Assembly (NCBI GenBank): GCA_019359275.1
Contig: JAHHHP010000002.1
Coordinates: 62,001 to 126,000 of the forward strand
Direction of reading: 5' to 3'
DNA: 64,000 nucleotides
DNA from: Myxacorys chilensis ATA2-1-KO14
GTDB taxonomy: Bacteria > Cyanobacteriota > Cyanobacteriia > Leptolyngbyales > Leptolyngbyaceae
Part shown: positions 18,462-26,902 of the stretch, piece after piece
How positions within the stretch are numbered: the stretch's first letter is position 1
Layout of the letters: each line of letters begins with the position of its first letter
Notes under the pieces: generated by a model
Database searches by the model: none
The model's input: only the letters and a program-made list of their open reading frames with translations
What the model was told of the DNA's origin: nothing
Translations under genes and position numbers: made by a program

Positions 18462-19064
18462 ATGTTTATCGACTACATCACATTGATGCTGATCAATTTG
18501 GCAGCCGGGCTTTCTCTTCTGTCGGCTTATGTGTATCGAGGACTAGATGAGCCTATTCAAAAACGATGGGTTCCCGGATTTGGCGTGGTCGGTGCGATCG
18601 CGCTGGTTACGGGCTTGCACATGGTTTTTACTTGGGCAGTTCCGGGCAGCTACAACATCGCCTTTGGAGAAACGTCTGTCCTGTTTGGCATTCTGTTTGT
18701 AGGGACAGCGTGGGCGTTAGCGGCTGGCTGGGAGTTAATTACGCTTGCCGCCTATGGATTTTTTGCGGGCTTAGCCGCAACGCTAATTGGCATTCGCATC
18801 ATCAACTTAGGACTAACTCAAACGCCTCTTGTTACAGGCGTCGCGTTCATTTTGACAGGGTTAGGAGGCATTTTTGCGGCTCCAACGCTGCATTGGAAAT
18901 CCACGCGATCGCTCAGAACCGTTGGAGCGCTCATTTTAGGTCTAGCGGCTCTCATCTTTACCGTCATTGCCCTCAAAGCATACTGGTCACACCTAGAAGG
19001 ATTCTCGAACTGGAAGCCATTGCCAATGCGAGGAGTCACTCCACCAAGTCCAGGATCGCCATAA
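18462..19064 (+). CDS. DUF981 family membrane protein
   Basis: From ATG 18462 (MFIDYITLMLINLAAGLSLL) the protein has 200 residues and about six hydrophobic segments, the usual DUF981 pattern. An in-frame ATG at 18366 would add 32 polar residues not typical of the family, so I prefer the internal start. The tail is Pro/Ser-rich. Function is unknown; members are found in bacteria and archaea as polytopic membrane proteins. It is monocistronic, 270 bp after the P450. Confidence 0.75.
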   Translation: MFIDYITLMLINLAAGLSLLSAYVYRGLDEPIQKRWVPGFGVVGAIALVTGLHMVFTWAVPGSYNIAFGETSVLFGILFVGTAWALAAGWELITLAAYGFFAGLAATLIGIRIINLGLTQTPLVTGVAFILTGLGGIFAAPTLHWKSTRSLRTVGALILGLAALIFTVIALKAYWSHLEGFSNWKPLPMRGVTPPSPGSP

Positions 19065-19330
19065 ACTGAATTCGCCATACGCTACTGTAGACAAGGTTTG
19101 ACATCAACATCGGCTCTTTAAGCATCAACGGTGAAGGTTTGAAGTGGGCTACTTCTCCAGTGCGACTAAACAAGCGCTGCTAAAGATGGGATCTACTCAT
19201 GTGCGTCAACTCAAATCCCGAAACTACTACAATGTATCTGGCTTAACTTTGTATCTGTCTTAGTATCTGTCTCAACTTTTCATCCCTCACCCCTCATCCC
19301 TCATCCCTTCTTCTCTAGGAGCCTCCTCTC

Positions 19331-19639
19331 ATGAACGTCTTTGGCATCGGCTTACCAGAAATGGTGCTAATCATGGTCGTCGCCCTGCTGGTGTTTGGAC
19401 CCAAAAAATTACCAGAAATTGGCAAAAGCATGGGAAAAGCCATTCGCAGCTTTCAGGATGCGTCTAAAGAATTTGAGTCAGAATTTAAGCGAGAAGCAGA
19501 TCAATTAGAGAAATCCACTCCCCAAACGATGAAGGCGACTCTAGAAACTCCTGAGAAACCTAGTCTTTCACCGGCCGACGCAACGGTTGAAGAGATGGTT
19601 GAAGAGGCTGTGACCAATACCACCGAGAAAGAAGGCTAG
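19331..19639 (+). CDS. tatA: Sec-independent translocase subunit TatA/TatE
   Basis: 102 residues. A short N terminus (MNVFGIGLPEM) leads into one transmembrane helix (VLIMVVALLVFGP), the conserved FGPKKLPEIGKSMGKAIRSF amphipathic helix, and a charged cytoplasmic tail. It forms the variable pore for twin-arginine export at cytoplasmic and thylakoid membranes. It lies 13 bp upstream of pth, likely cotranscribed. The tract before it (19230-19310) is low-complexity pyrimidine-rich repeats. TatC is not in the window. Confidence 0.93.
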   Translation: MNVFGIGLPEMVLIMVVALLVFGPKKLPEIGKSMGKAIRSFQDASKEFESEFKREADQLEKSTPQTMKATLETPEKPSLSPADATVEEMVEEAVTNTTEKEG

Positions 19640-19652
19640 TTTGACCTGACGT

Positions 19653-20267
19653 ATGAGCGACGATACGCCCTCTAAGCTAGTCATTCCGCAACTCATTGTA
19701 GGACTGGGCAACCCAGGAGCGAAATATGAGCAGACCCGACATAACGTCGGATTTATGGCGATCGCGAAACTCGCGAAAGTCTGGCAAATCAACCTGTCCG
19801 ACAATAAGAAGTTCCAAGGCTTATTTGGCGAAGGCATGAGTCCGACGGGAAAAATTCGCCTACTCCAGCCGACCACCTATATGAATAATTCGGGACAGGC
19901 AATTCGCGCGGTCATCGATTGGTATAAATTGCCGAGCGAGTCGGTGATGGTGGTTTACGACGACATGGATTTGCCCGTTGGCAAACTGCGGCTACGATTG
20001 TCTGGTTCAGCAGGCGGGCAAAACGGCATGAAATCCGCGATCGCTCACCTCGGCACGCAGACCTTTCCCCGGTTGCGAATCGGCATTGGTAGCCCTAAAT
20101 CTGCGCCAGGTGACAACGCTGTTTCTCATGTCCTCGGCACCTTTGCCCCATCTGAAAAACCGATCATCGAAGACGTTTTAGACTTAACCGTGAGCGCGAT
20201 CGAAGTCAGCCTCAAGCAGGGGGTTGAAAAAGCAATGAGTCTTTACAACAATCGTAGTGTCGAATAA
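19653..20267 (+). CDS. pth: Peptidyl-tRNA hydrolase
   Basis: 204 residues. It frees tRNA from dropped-off peptidyl-tRNA. Conserved blocks: LIVGLGNPGAKYEQTRHNVG with the catalytic His, PTTYMNNSGQA, VVYDDMDLP with the catalytic Asp, and SAGGQNGMKSAI. The N terminus is about ten residues longer than in E. coli Pth. It directly follows tatA (13 bp) and precedes a small conserved gene (35 bp), a likely operon. Confidence 0.96.
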   Translation: MSDDTPSKLVIPQLIVGLGNPGAKYEQTRHNVGFMAIAKLAKVWQINLSDNKKFQGLFGEGMSPTGKIRLLQPTTYMNNSGQAIRAVIDWYKLPSESVMVVYDDMDLPVGKLRLRLSGSAGGQNGMKSAIAHLGTQTFPRLRIGIGSPKSAPGDNAVSHVLGTFAPSEKPIIEDVLDLTVSAIEVSLKQGVEKAMSLYNNRSVE

Positions 20268-20302
20268 AAACCTAAATTCAAGCACTTCTAGATTTAAGTA
20301 TT

Positions 20303-20563
20303 GTGTCTAAGCGTCTTCCCGAAACGACTGCTCATGTCCGCATCTTCCGCCAGTCCTGGCAACAGGGCGAAATTGAGGGCGAAGTGATCGCTAATCAGTA
20401 TGAATGGCAATTTCGCTGGCTGTTTCGCTGCGGACAGTTGGTTATTCATCCATCGCTAGGGCGGGCCTTAATTAAAGAACCGTTGGGGCGATTTTTAGAA
20501 GCAAAGGACTATCAATTGGAACCGGGCGGAGATTATTCGTTTACGATCCGGGCGGACTTGTGA
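20303..20563 (+). CDS. Small conserved protein of unknown function downstream of pth
   Basis: 86 residues starting at GTG 20303 (MSKRLPETTAHVRIFRQSW). It is mixed alpha/beta, basic at the N terminus, with a regular alternation in GEVIANQYEWQFRWLFRCG and LGRALIKEPLGRFLE. No signal peptide or membrane helix is present. I do not recognise a named domain, although similar short proteins occur beside pth in other cyanobacteria as I recall. Spacing of 35 bp from pth suggests cotranscription. Confidence 0.6.
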   Translation: MSKRLPETTAHVRIFRQSWQQGEIEGEVIANQYEWQFRWLFRCGQLVIHPSLGRALIKEPLGRFLEAKDYQLEPGGDYSFTIRADL

Positions 20564-20682
20564 CAGGGCAAATTTATGATCCCAAATCTGTGATCATGAA
20601 TTTGTAATCAATACGATTGGCTTCGCCAAGCTCCGAAGGATTGCCCATAATACAAATATCCTTCAACCACGAGGAACCTAAG

Positions 20683-21438
20683 ATGACGACATCGCTTGAC
20701 CTCAATGAAGACTTGCTTTACCCAAGCGGCGATGGCGAACCAATGGCGGAAAACACAGTACAGTATCGTTGGATTGTCATCCTCAAAGAAAATTTAGAAA
20801 TTATTTTTGCAGATGATCCAAATGTCTTCATTGCCGCCGATATGTTTTGGTATCCGGTGCAAGTCAAAACGCCGCCAGCGCCTAGACAAGCACCCGATGT
20901 GATGGTGGTCTTTGGCAGACCTAAAGGAGATCGGCGCTCTTACATGCAGTGGAAGGAAAATAACATTCCGTTTCAGGTCGTGTTTGAAGTGCTTTCAGAT
21001 AGCAATAGAACCCGCGAAGGTAGAACAGCGCTCGACTTTAAGTTCCGCTTCTATCAGCAATATGGCGTGGAAGAATATTACATTTACGATCCCGATGAGT
21101 GTGTGTTGCAAGGATGGCAGCGCCAAAACAATCAGCTAGTTTCGATCGCGCAGATGTCTGATTGGACGAGTCCTCGATTAGGCATTCGGTTTGGGTGGCA
21201 ACCCAGCACAGAGCTAGAAGTCTATCGCCCGAACGGACAGCGATTTTTAAGCCCAATGGAGTTAGAGCAGCAGCTTCAGCAAGAACGTCAACGGGCAGAA
21301 CAGGCAAACCAACGGGCAGAACGAGCAGAACAGGCAAGATTAGGGGCGGTTCCGAGGTTACGATCGCTAGGATTAACCCCCGAACAAATTGCCGAAGCCT
21401 TGGATTTATCAATAGACGAGGTGAGATCGAGCGACTAA
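20683..21438 (+). CDS. Uma2 family (DUF820) putative restriction-like endonuclease
   Basis: 252 residues from ATG 20683, which follows GAGGAA at 6-bp spacing; an upstream start at 20617 has no such site. The core (~20-190) has the PD-(D/E)XK layout of the very abundant cyanobacterial Uma2 family: APDVMVVFGRPKGDRRSY, FEVLSDSNRTREGR and the YGVEEYYIYDPDE strand. A short coiled coil with repeated QxERQRAEQ/NQRAERAEQ units follows, then a C-terminal helical segment (LRSLGLTPEQIAEAL). Biological role is not established for the family. Confidence 0.9.
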   Translation: MTTSLDLNEDLLYPSGDGEPMAENTVQYRWIVILKENLEIIFADDPNVFIAADMFWYPVQVKTPPAPRQAPDVMVVFGRPKGDRRSYMQWKENNIPFQVVFEVLSDSNRTREGRTALDFKFRFYQQYGVEEYYIYDPDECVLQGWQRQNNQLVSIAQMSDWTSPRLGIRFGWQPSTELEVYRPNGQRFLSPMELEQQLQQERQRAEQANQRAERAEQARLGAVPRLRSLGLTPEQIAEALDLSIDEVRSSD

Positions 21439-21495
21439 ATTCAATCACTCGAATTTCATCGCTTAAATTTCAATACTCGAAGTTGACGATCAGAG

Positions 21496-21948
21496 CTAGT
21501 CCGTCAACCGTTGTAAATAGCGCTCAATTAATAGAATCGCCACAATATCATCAATGCTGCGGGGTGGCGTCCGCATTCCTTCCGGGACAAGCCGTGTTAG
21601 ACCCGTCGGCGGATACATCTGCCAGTAGCGATCGCGCGCCTCCAGAGAACTATGCCGCTCATCGACCATGACCACCCGCAACGGTTCCCCCAATTCATCT
21701 CCTAATTTCTGCTTCCACGCTTTTGAAGAGGTTTGATCCCCCATAATCAAGAGCGAAATCGGAAACCGTTGACGCAGTGATTTGATCGTGGCGATCGCAC
21801 TTTCTGCCGTCACGACCTCGTGATAATACAACCGCCGATCAACGCCCATCACCGCCAACCCACACTTCTGCCGCCCCGGATCAAACCCCAGAATTACAGG
21901 TTGATCCAGCACCGTCTGTCCCTTCTCCATCGCTTTCCAACTGTCCAT
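21496..21948 (-). CDS. YqgF/RuvX-like RNase H-fold protein
   Basis: 150 residues. The N-terminal strand carries the metal-binding Asp (ILGFDPGRQKCGLAV), followed by LLIMGDQTSS, a VVMVDERHSSLEARDRYW segment and a C-terminal DDIVAILLIERYL. This is the YqgF/RuvX fold, implicated in pre-16S rRNA end processing. It is shorter in its sequence [12 protein letters not shown] E. coli YqgF than a true orthologue and may be a second, cyanobacterial branch. It starts 2 bp after the stop of the DUF3084 gene on the same strand, so the two are coupled. Confidence 0.82.
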   Translation of the reverse strand: MDSWKAMEKGQTVLDQPVILGFDPGRQKCGLAVMGVDRRLYYHEVVTAESAIATIKSLRQRFPISLLIMGDQTSSKAWKQKLGDELGEPLRVVMVDERHSSLEARDRYWQMYPPTGLTRLVPEGMRTPPRSIDDIVAILLIERYLQRLTD

Positions 21949-21950
21949 GA

Positions 21951-23348
21951 CTACGACGTTTTCAGTACCACTTGACCGTTTTGAATCACCACTAATCCTA
22001 TTTTGAGCGGTCCTACTGTGTACGTTACATCGGATGCCACCGCCCGGAGTTCTACCGGAGTCTGAAATTGGCGCAGTTGCTCTATAAAGCCCGATAACGA
22101 CTCTAGGTTTTCAATCTGAACGCTATCGTTAATTACGCCTGCCCGTTTCGCGCGGAAATTGGAGAAGGCGAGCAGTTGTTCGATGTTTTGTTGGAACTGC
22201 TCAGACGTCAGCTTTGAGGGTTCAATCGACTTTGCAGCCACCACATCCCCTGCTAAAAACACGACCCGATTGGGAATAGCACTGGCAAAGACGGAAACGG
22301 GTCGCCGTTCGCCCCGGACATAGTTAGCGTCTGCCGCAATTCTCACCACGTAGTCTTGACCATCATTAATCTTTTTAATCAGACGCTCTACCTCGGCGGT
22401 CTTAATTAGAACGATTTGCTCTTCCCCGGTAGAACCAGGTTGGATCAACTGCCAGGCCGCTCGATTTGCCTCTTTTAGCAAGCGATCGACTGCGGCTTTG
22501 GCAGCGGCTGGATCAACCACCCGCAGCACACCCGCCGACAGCACCTGACTCCGCAGAATCGCCAAATATCCGCCGCGAATCAGTTGGGCTTCTTGCTCAG
22601 ACTGCTGCACCGCTTCGGCTAAGAGCGCTTGCTGAGATGCCAACTGTCGAAGTTGAATTTCGCGCTCGGCAATCACGCGATCGCGCTCGGCGATTTCGCG
22701 ATCGCGCCTCTGAATCGTGCTCGTCCGCTCCGCAATTTGACTATCGCGCTCGGCAATTTGCGCTTTGACGGCATCGCGCTGAGCAATTAGGGTTTTCTGC
22801 TCGCTCTGCAACTGATTAATCTCCGATCGCAGCCTTTCAGCCTGCGCAGATACGGCATTGAGTTGACCGCGAATCACATCCCGCTGCGCCTCAGCCGTTC
22901 TGAGCTGCTCGTTGGTCTGTCTCTGCTTTTCAAGGGACTGCTTCAGAGACTCATTAATTCGATTGAGTTGTCCTTCCGCTTGTGTCCGCTGGGCGCGGGT
23001 GCGCTCAAGTTCATCCTCGACCTTACTCTTCTGCTGATTAGTAATTTGCAAATCATCTGAGTTTTTCCGTAAGGCTCGATTTTGCTCCCGGACTTTCTTT
23101 TGCAAGTCGTTGAAATCGAGCAGCATATCGCGAAACTGGCGGCTACTCGCAAACAAAATGCCAAATGTCGAGGCGGAAATTAACGTTCCGGTCAAAATCG
23201 TCACGAGAGTTGCCGTGCGCTTAGGCCGCAGATTAAACAAGCTCAGACGCGCCTTTCCAACTTTGGTGCCAATGCGATCGCCAACGGTTGCGATCAGCCC
23301 GCCCAAAATCAAAACTGCCAAAATCAGAATTAGCCCTATGTCGGACAT
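21951..23348 (-). CDS. DUF3084 coiled-coil membrane protein
   Basis: 465 residues. Two N-terminal hydrophobic helices (~4-22 and ~45-66) are followed by a long coiled coil (~75-255) with regular heptads, including repeats of the type AERDxxIAERxxxI (about 200-235). A globular C-terminal region follows (~260-465). It belongs to the cyanobacterial DUF3084 family, of unknown role; the layout suggests a membrane-anchored scaffold. It is coupled to the YqgF-like gene (2 bp apart) and lies upstream of it. Confidence 0.9.
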   Translation of the reverse strand: MSDIGLILILAVLILGGLIATVGDRIGTKVGKARLSLFNLRPKRTATLVTILTGTLISASTFGILFASSRQFRDMLLDFNDLQKKVREQNRALRKNSDDLQITNQQKSKVEDELERTRAQRTQAEGQLNRINESLKQSLEKQRQTNEQLRTAEAQRDVIRGQLNAVSAQAERLRSEINQLQSEQKTLIAQRDAVKAQIAERDSQIAERTSTIQRRDREIAERDRVIAEREIQLRQLASQQALLAEAVQQSEQEAQLIRGGYLAILRSQVLSAGVLRVVDPAAAKAAVDRLLKEANRAAWQLIQPGSTGEEQIVLIKTAEVERLIKKINDGQDYVVRIAADANYVRGERRPVSVFASAIPNRVVFLAGDVVAAKSIEPSKLTSEQFQQNIEQLLAFSNFRAKRAGVINDSVQIENLESLSGFIEQLRQFQTPVELRAVASDVTYTVGPLKIGLVVIQNGQVVLKTS

Positions 23349-23471
23349 TGATGCTCCAAAACGCTCCGGCTTAGTTCACTCGACAAGCAGGACTCCGCAT
23401 CTATTATGCCTGCGGAACGGATATCACTGCTGCGAAGAAAATGTGTGATTTGGAGCGAGGGCAGAGAAAGT

Positions 23472-24143
23472 CTAAGTAAATTGCTGGCTTAACGTGACCG
23501 GATTGTGAACGGTAATCTTTTTCTTGTGAATCGAGATCATGTTATCTTGCCGCAAATCGCCTAATAGACGGGTGACGGTCACGCGAGTTGAGCCAATTGC
23601 TTCTGCGATCGCTTGATGCGACAGTTTGAGATCAATTGTGATCCCTTCTTGGGACGGTACGCCAAAATCGCGGCAGAGAATCAGCAAAAAGCTGACCAAC
23701 CGCGATCCCATATCTCGGTGCGCCAACGTTTCGATCATCATCTCGGTTTGTAGAATGCGAGATGACAGTCCTTTCAGCAGCATCATTGAGAGATCTGGGT
23801 TGTCTTTCAGGGCTTTCTCGACCTGCTCGATGGGCACCGACAGCAACTCTGCTGGAGTAAATGCCACGGCATGATAGAAACGATCGGCGCGTTGACCTGT
23901 AATTAGCGATAGCACCCCAAACACGCTGTTCTCTCTCAGCAGGGCCACGGTGATCTCCTCGCCTGCCTCGTACACGCGCGAGAGCTTGACGGCTCCTTTC
24001 TGCAAGAAGTAAACCCGTTCCGCCGGATCACCCGGAAAGAAAATAGTTTTGCCACGCTCAAATGTTTCTACAACGGGGGGGTATGCCCCTCCACCGATTT
24101 GGCGAAATAACGATGCAAGCGGTCTCTCTTTGGTCACTATCAT
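23472..24143 (-). CDS. ntcA: Global nitrogen regulator NtcA
   Basis: 223-residue CRP/FNR-family activator that senses 2-oxoglutarate and, with PipX, turns on nitrogen assimilation genes at GTA-N8-TAC sites. The cyclic-nucleotide-like beta barrel occupies ~25-120 ([20 protein letters not shown]), the dimer helix ~125-155 and the helix-turn-helix [20 protein letters not shown] is the near-invariant NtcA recognition helix. Length and sequence are standard. The 5' leader contains a perfect 14-bp dyad. A clear NtcA box was not found in its promoter. Confidence 0.97.
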   Translation of the reverse strand: MIVTKERPLASLFRQIGGGAYPPVVETFERGKTIFFPGDPAERVYFLQKGAVKLSRVYEAGEEITVALLRENSVFGVLSLITGQRADRFYHAVAFTPAELLSVPIEQVEKALKDNPDLSMMLLKGLSSRILQTEMMIETLAHRDMGSRLVSFLLILCRDFGVPSQEGITIDLKLSHQAIAEAIGSTRVTVTRLLGDLRQDNMISIHKKKITVHNPVTLSQQFT

Positions 24144-24188
24144 TTCTTCCCTTTATCGTCACTCAGACGTTCTCTTAGCAACTATTAG

Positions 24189-24202
24189 GCTCACCGGTGA
24201 GC
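24189..24202. promoter_or_regulatory. 14-bp perfect palindrome in the ntcA leader
   Basis: GCTCACCGGTGAGC lies 46-59 bp upstream of the ntcA ATG. It could be an operator or, if transcribed, a short leader stem. No known NtcA, PipX or other consensus matches it. Confidence 0.4.
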
Positions 24203-24531
24203 AAACTTTTCTATTAAAACCCCTATAGAAAATTGTTCTATTGAGGCGAGTCATTGTAAGCGAAGCCTTTGTAAACAATTGATGACTTTAGAACACTTAA
24301 ACTGACTGCAAACGCAGTTTTTGTGCCTCCTTATACATTTCTGCCCGTATTTTAAGAATTTTAGAAAATCTCTGTGATTTCCTCACCAAAAGATTGACTC
24401 GTATTGAACGCTTTTTGGGGAGAATAGTCAATCATTTTGACCAGATTCTAGCGCAAAGCGGACTGGAGAGAGGGAGCCCTGATCTATAACTGGCATTAGA
24501 GAGGTAGATTTCGCTTTGGATAAGTTACAGC

Positions 24532-24578
24532 AGTCAGGGGGCGATCGCATTGCTCCAACGTGCGATCGCCCCCTGACT
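24532..24578. terminator. Perfect 18-bp inverted repeat with embedded HIP1 sites
   Basis: AGTCAGGGGGCGATCGCA (24532-24549) and TGCGATCGCCCCCTGACT (24561-24578) are exact complements around an 11-nt loop. It lies 10 bp after the stop of the candidate minus-strand gene at 24589-24729, where it could end transcription, though no T tract follows on either strand. Confidence 0.55.
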
Positions 24579-24588
24579 TACATTCGAG

Positions 24589-24729
24589 TCATTCAACGGC
24601 GGCTTTTGCACTGGCTCCATTCTTCACAGCAGGCGACTTGGTCTTGATCTCATTGACGCTTGGCGGAACGCTAAAAGCGTTGCGTGAGGAAGTTTTCTGC
24701 CCCTTTGCTCGTGGCTTTCCTCCGGCCAT
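24589..24729 (-). CDS. Candidate small basic protein, 46 residues
   Basis: ATG at 24729 opens a 46-codon frame ending at TGA 24589. The protein starts MAGGKPRAKGQKTSSRN, is rich in Lys, Ala, Ser and Val, has no Cys or membrane segment and would be basic and flexible, like a small nucleic-acid or ribosome-associated peptide. The upstream frame reaches a stop without another start codon. Supporting signs are biased composition unlike a random frame and a strong hairpin right after the stop; a weak AAAGAA lies upstream. No family recognised. Confidence 0.45.
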   Translation of the reverse strand: MAGGKPRAKGQKTSSRNAFSVPPSVNEIKTKSPAVKNGASAKAAVE

Positions 24730-24968
24730 CCAATATTCTTTTTGATATTTTTCATCGAAGAACTAGGATTCTCCCAAGCCCTATGCTCTAATAAGTTTGC
24801 AAAATCTGCGATAAATTACGATTCCTAACTGATGAAAACTTTAACAATCAAATTATCCAAGATTGTTGCTTGGTAGTCGGGCGGTAAACGATAATTTTTA
24901 TCCCTTTAGATTTGTCTAGGCTACAAGATTTTACAATTGAGAAGTACTTAGTTTGGGCACTGCTCCAG

Positions 24969-25190
24969 ATGACATTACAAGAACTACAAAAACAGGTACT
25001 GCAACTATCCATCCGCGATCGTTGGCAATTAGTGCAGGCTGTTCTCACATCCCTACAGGAAGACACCCGTTTAGAGGTGAAGCCGAAGAACCTGTCTCGG
25101 CTGCGAGGAATCGCGAAGAACCCAACAGCCCTAAATGACACTGATAATACAGAAGATTATGTGACTTACCTCACCCAGAAATACCAGTAA
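24969..25190 (+). CDS. Antitoxin of a PIN-domain toxin-antitoxin pair
   Basis: From ATG 24969 the product is 73 residues: MTLQELQKQVLQLSIRDRW, then a LVQAVLTSLQ helix, and a polar tail. This resembles the short helical antitoxins that precede PIN genes in cyanobacteria. A GTG/ATG start at 24912 would add 19 hydrophobic residues without a ribosome site and is less likely. The stop overlaps the toxin start (TAATG at 25188-25192), the coupling expected of a type II pair. Confidence 0.7.
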   Translation: MTLQELQKQVLQLSIRDRWQLVQAVLTSLQEDTRLEVKPKNLSRLRGIAKNPTALNDTDNTEDYVTYLTQKYQ

Positions 25191-25599
25191 TGCGAGTTTT
25201 GGTTGATACCAATATTGTTCTTGACTTTCTACAGGAACGCGAGCCATTTGTAGAAGATGCAGCGAAGCTATTTGAGCGAATTGATGTAGGAGAGATTGAA
25301 GGTTTTATTGCTGCAACCACAATTACCAACATCTATTACATCGTTCGGAAAGCGGCGGGAGTAGGGGCAGCCGAAGATGCAGTCAGTCAAGTTCTAACAG
25401 ATTTACAAATCTGCACAATAGATCGAGCTACGTTGGAACAGGCGGTTGCGTTGGGCTTTCGAGATTTTGAGGATGCAGTTCAATATGCTTGTGCAATATC
25501 TACAGCCTAGATGCAATTGTGACTCGTGACGTGTCTGGGTTTGTGGGCACAGAGATTCCAGTCCGGTTGCCAGGAGAACTGCTACTACCGGACAATTAG
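25190..25599 (+). pseudogene. PIN-domain RNase toxin, frameshifted near the C terminus
   Basis: The frame from ATG 25190 gives a PIN domain: VDTNIVLDFL with the first catalytic Asp, a mid-domain TTITNIYYIVRKA and DFEDAVQYACA with later acidic residues. It stops at 25510 after ACAISTA. The expected ending appears immediately in another frame: YSLDAIVTRDVSGFVGTEIP...LPDN to TAG 25597-25599. Relative to related toxins, one base seems missing near 25495-25507. The intact-frame product of 106 residues lacks the TRD catalytic segment, so the toxin is probably inactive unless this is a sequencing error. Confidence 0.75.
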
Positions 25600-25812
25600 C
25601 CAAATTGGATTCGCTTTCATCGTCTATTAACATCAGACATCTACACAACCTCTGAATCTGGACAGAGTGAGGACTTAGCGATCGCTTAAACCCTGCCAAA
25701 GCCAGTTTCCTTCGAGTAATCGCTTCTATCGAACCCGTCCCACCCATCGCGCAATTTTTAACTAACTCATCCTTTCCTGCTATCCTCATAATTGCTCTCC
25801 ACTCAGACTGTC

Positions 25813-26610
25813 ATGCTAGACCTGACCGGAAAAAATGCCCTCGTCACCGGAATTGCGAACAATCGCTCGATCGCGTGGGGGATTGCTCAACAGTTGCACA
25901 AAGCAGGGGCAAATCTTGGCATTACCTATTTGCCCGATGAGAAAGGCAAAATGGAAAAAAAGGTCGCAGAACTCGTAGAACCGCTTCAACCAAGCTTGTT
26001 TCTACCGCTCAATGTGCAAGATGAAGCGCAAGTGCAGTCAACGTTCAAAACCGTAGGCGATAAATGGGGCAAGTTAGATATCTTGATTCACTGTCTTGCG
26101 TTTGCGAATCGAGACGATTTGACAGGCGATTTTAGCGGCACAAGTCGCGCCGGATTCACAACGGCATTAGATATCAGCGCCTATTCACTCATTCAAATGG
26201 CAGGCGCAGCGAAATCGTTAATGACAGACGGCGGCAGCATTGTCACGCTCACCTATTTGGGTGGCGTCAAAGTCATTCCAAACTACAACGTCATGGGAAT
26301 TGCGAAAGCGGCGTTGGAAATGAATGTTCGTTATCTCGCGTCTGAGTTAGGGCCAAACAACATTCGCGTGAACGCCATTTCAGCCGGTCCGATTCGGACA
26401 TTGGCATCGTCAGCGGTGGGTGGCATTCTAGACATGATTCATCACGTTGAAGCCGTTGCACCGTTGCGCCGGACTGTAACCCAAACCGAAGTTGGAAATA
26501 CGGCGGCATTCCTCTGTAGCGACCTATCGAGCGGCATTACCGGACAAGTCGTGTACGTCGATGCTGGATACGAAATTATGGGCATGAGCGGAGCGAAAGC
26601 GGCGGAATAA
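25813..26610 (+). CDS. fabI: Enoyl-[acyl-carrier-protein] reductase (NADH)
   Basis: 265 residues from ATG 25813; a TTG at 25792 would add seven. Short-chain dehydrogenase of fatty acid synthesis, last reduction of each elongation cycle. The modified dinucleotide site GIANNRSIAWGIA, the catalytic Tyr-X6-Lys pair in YNVMGIAKAALE and the ISAGPIRTLASS substrate loop are all FabI hallmarks. It is followed by hisB, an order common in cyanobacteria, but 292 bp separate them. Confidence 0.96.
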   Translation: MLDLTGKNALVTGIANNRSIAWGIAQQLHKAGANLGITYLPDEKGKMEKKVAELVEPLQPSLFLPLNVQDEAQVQSTFKTVGDKWGKLDILIHCLAFANRDDLTGDFSGTSRAGFTTALDISAYSLIQMAGAAKSLMTDGGSIVTLTYLGGVKVIPNYNVMGIAKAALEMNVRYLASELGPNNIRVNAISAGPIRTLASSAVGGILDMIHHVEAVAPLRRTVTQTEVGNTAAFLCSDLSSGITGQVVYVDAGYEIMGMSGAKAAE

Positions 26611-26902
26611 TTTTCTCCGGTTTAGGGATGAGACGCCAGAGACAGAAATGAGTAAGCGTTACCCTTGAGTCATAGGCTCATCTGCACGAGTCATGCTGAA
26701 TTTTATTAATCTGGACGAATGTAATCTGGACGAATTGCTGATCAAAAACTCCCGCCTTTGATAACCAGCCAAGCCCTTCAGACATTAGCTTGAAACCAGC
26801 CTACGCGAGTATATTCATTCAATCTAAAAGATAGGTTGATAGAAGCGATCGCTACGACTTAGCATAGTGGTCACTACAGTTCTTTTTACACCTGAAATCG
26901 CG

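Larger units (their letters stand above)
24144..24588. other. Upstream region of ntcA
   Basis: 445 bp holding the ntcA leader and promoter on the left and the inverted repeat after the candidate small gene on the right. AT-rich stretch at 24210-24420. No GTA-N8-TAC motif was found by eye and no convincing reading frame. Confidence 0.55.

Noticed and set aside
18566..19069. 167-codon frame overlapping the DUF981 gene
   Set aside because: Shadow of the real gene in another frame; no hydrophobic pattern or family match, while the DUF981 frame fits well.
20683..21438. Uma2 protein as part of a mobile element
   Set aside because: No transposase, inverted repeats or direct repeats flank it; these genes are simply abundant in cyanobacteria.
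24144..24480. NtcA box GTA-N8-TAC upstream of ntcA
   Set aside because: Several GTA triplets are present but none has TAC at the right distance.
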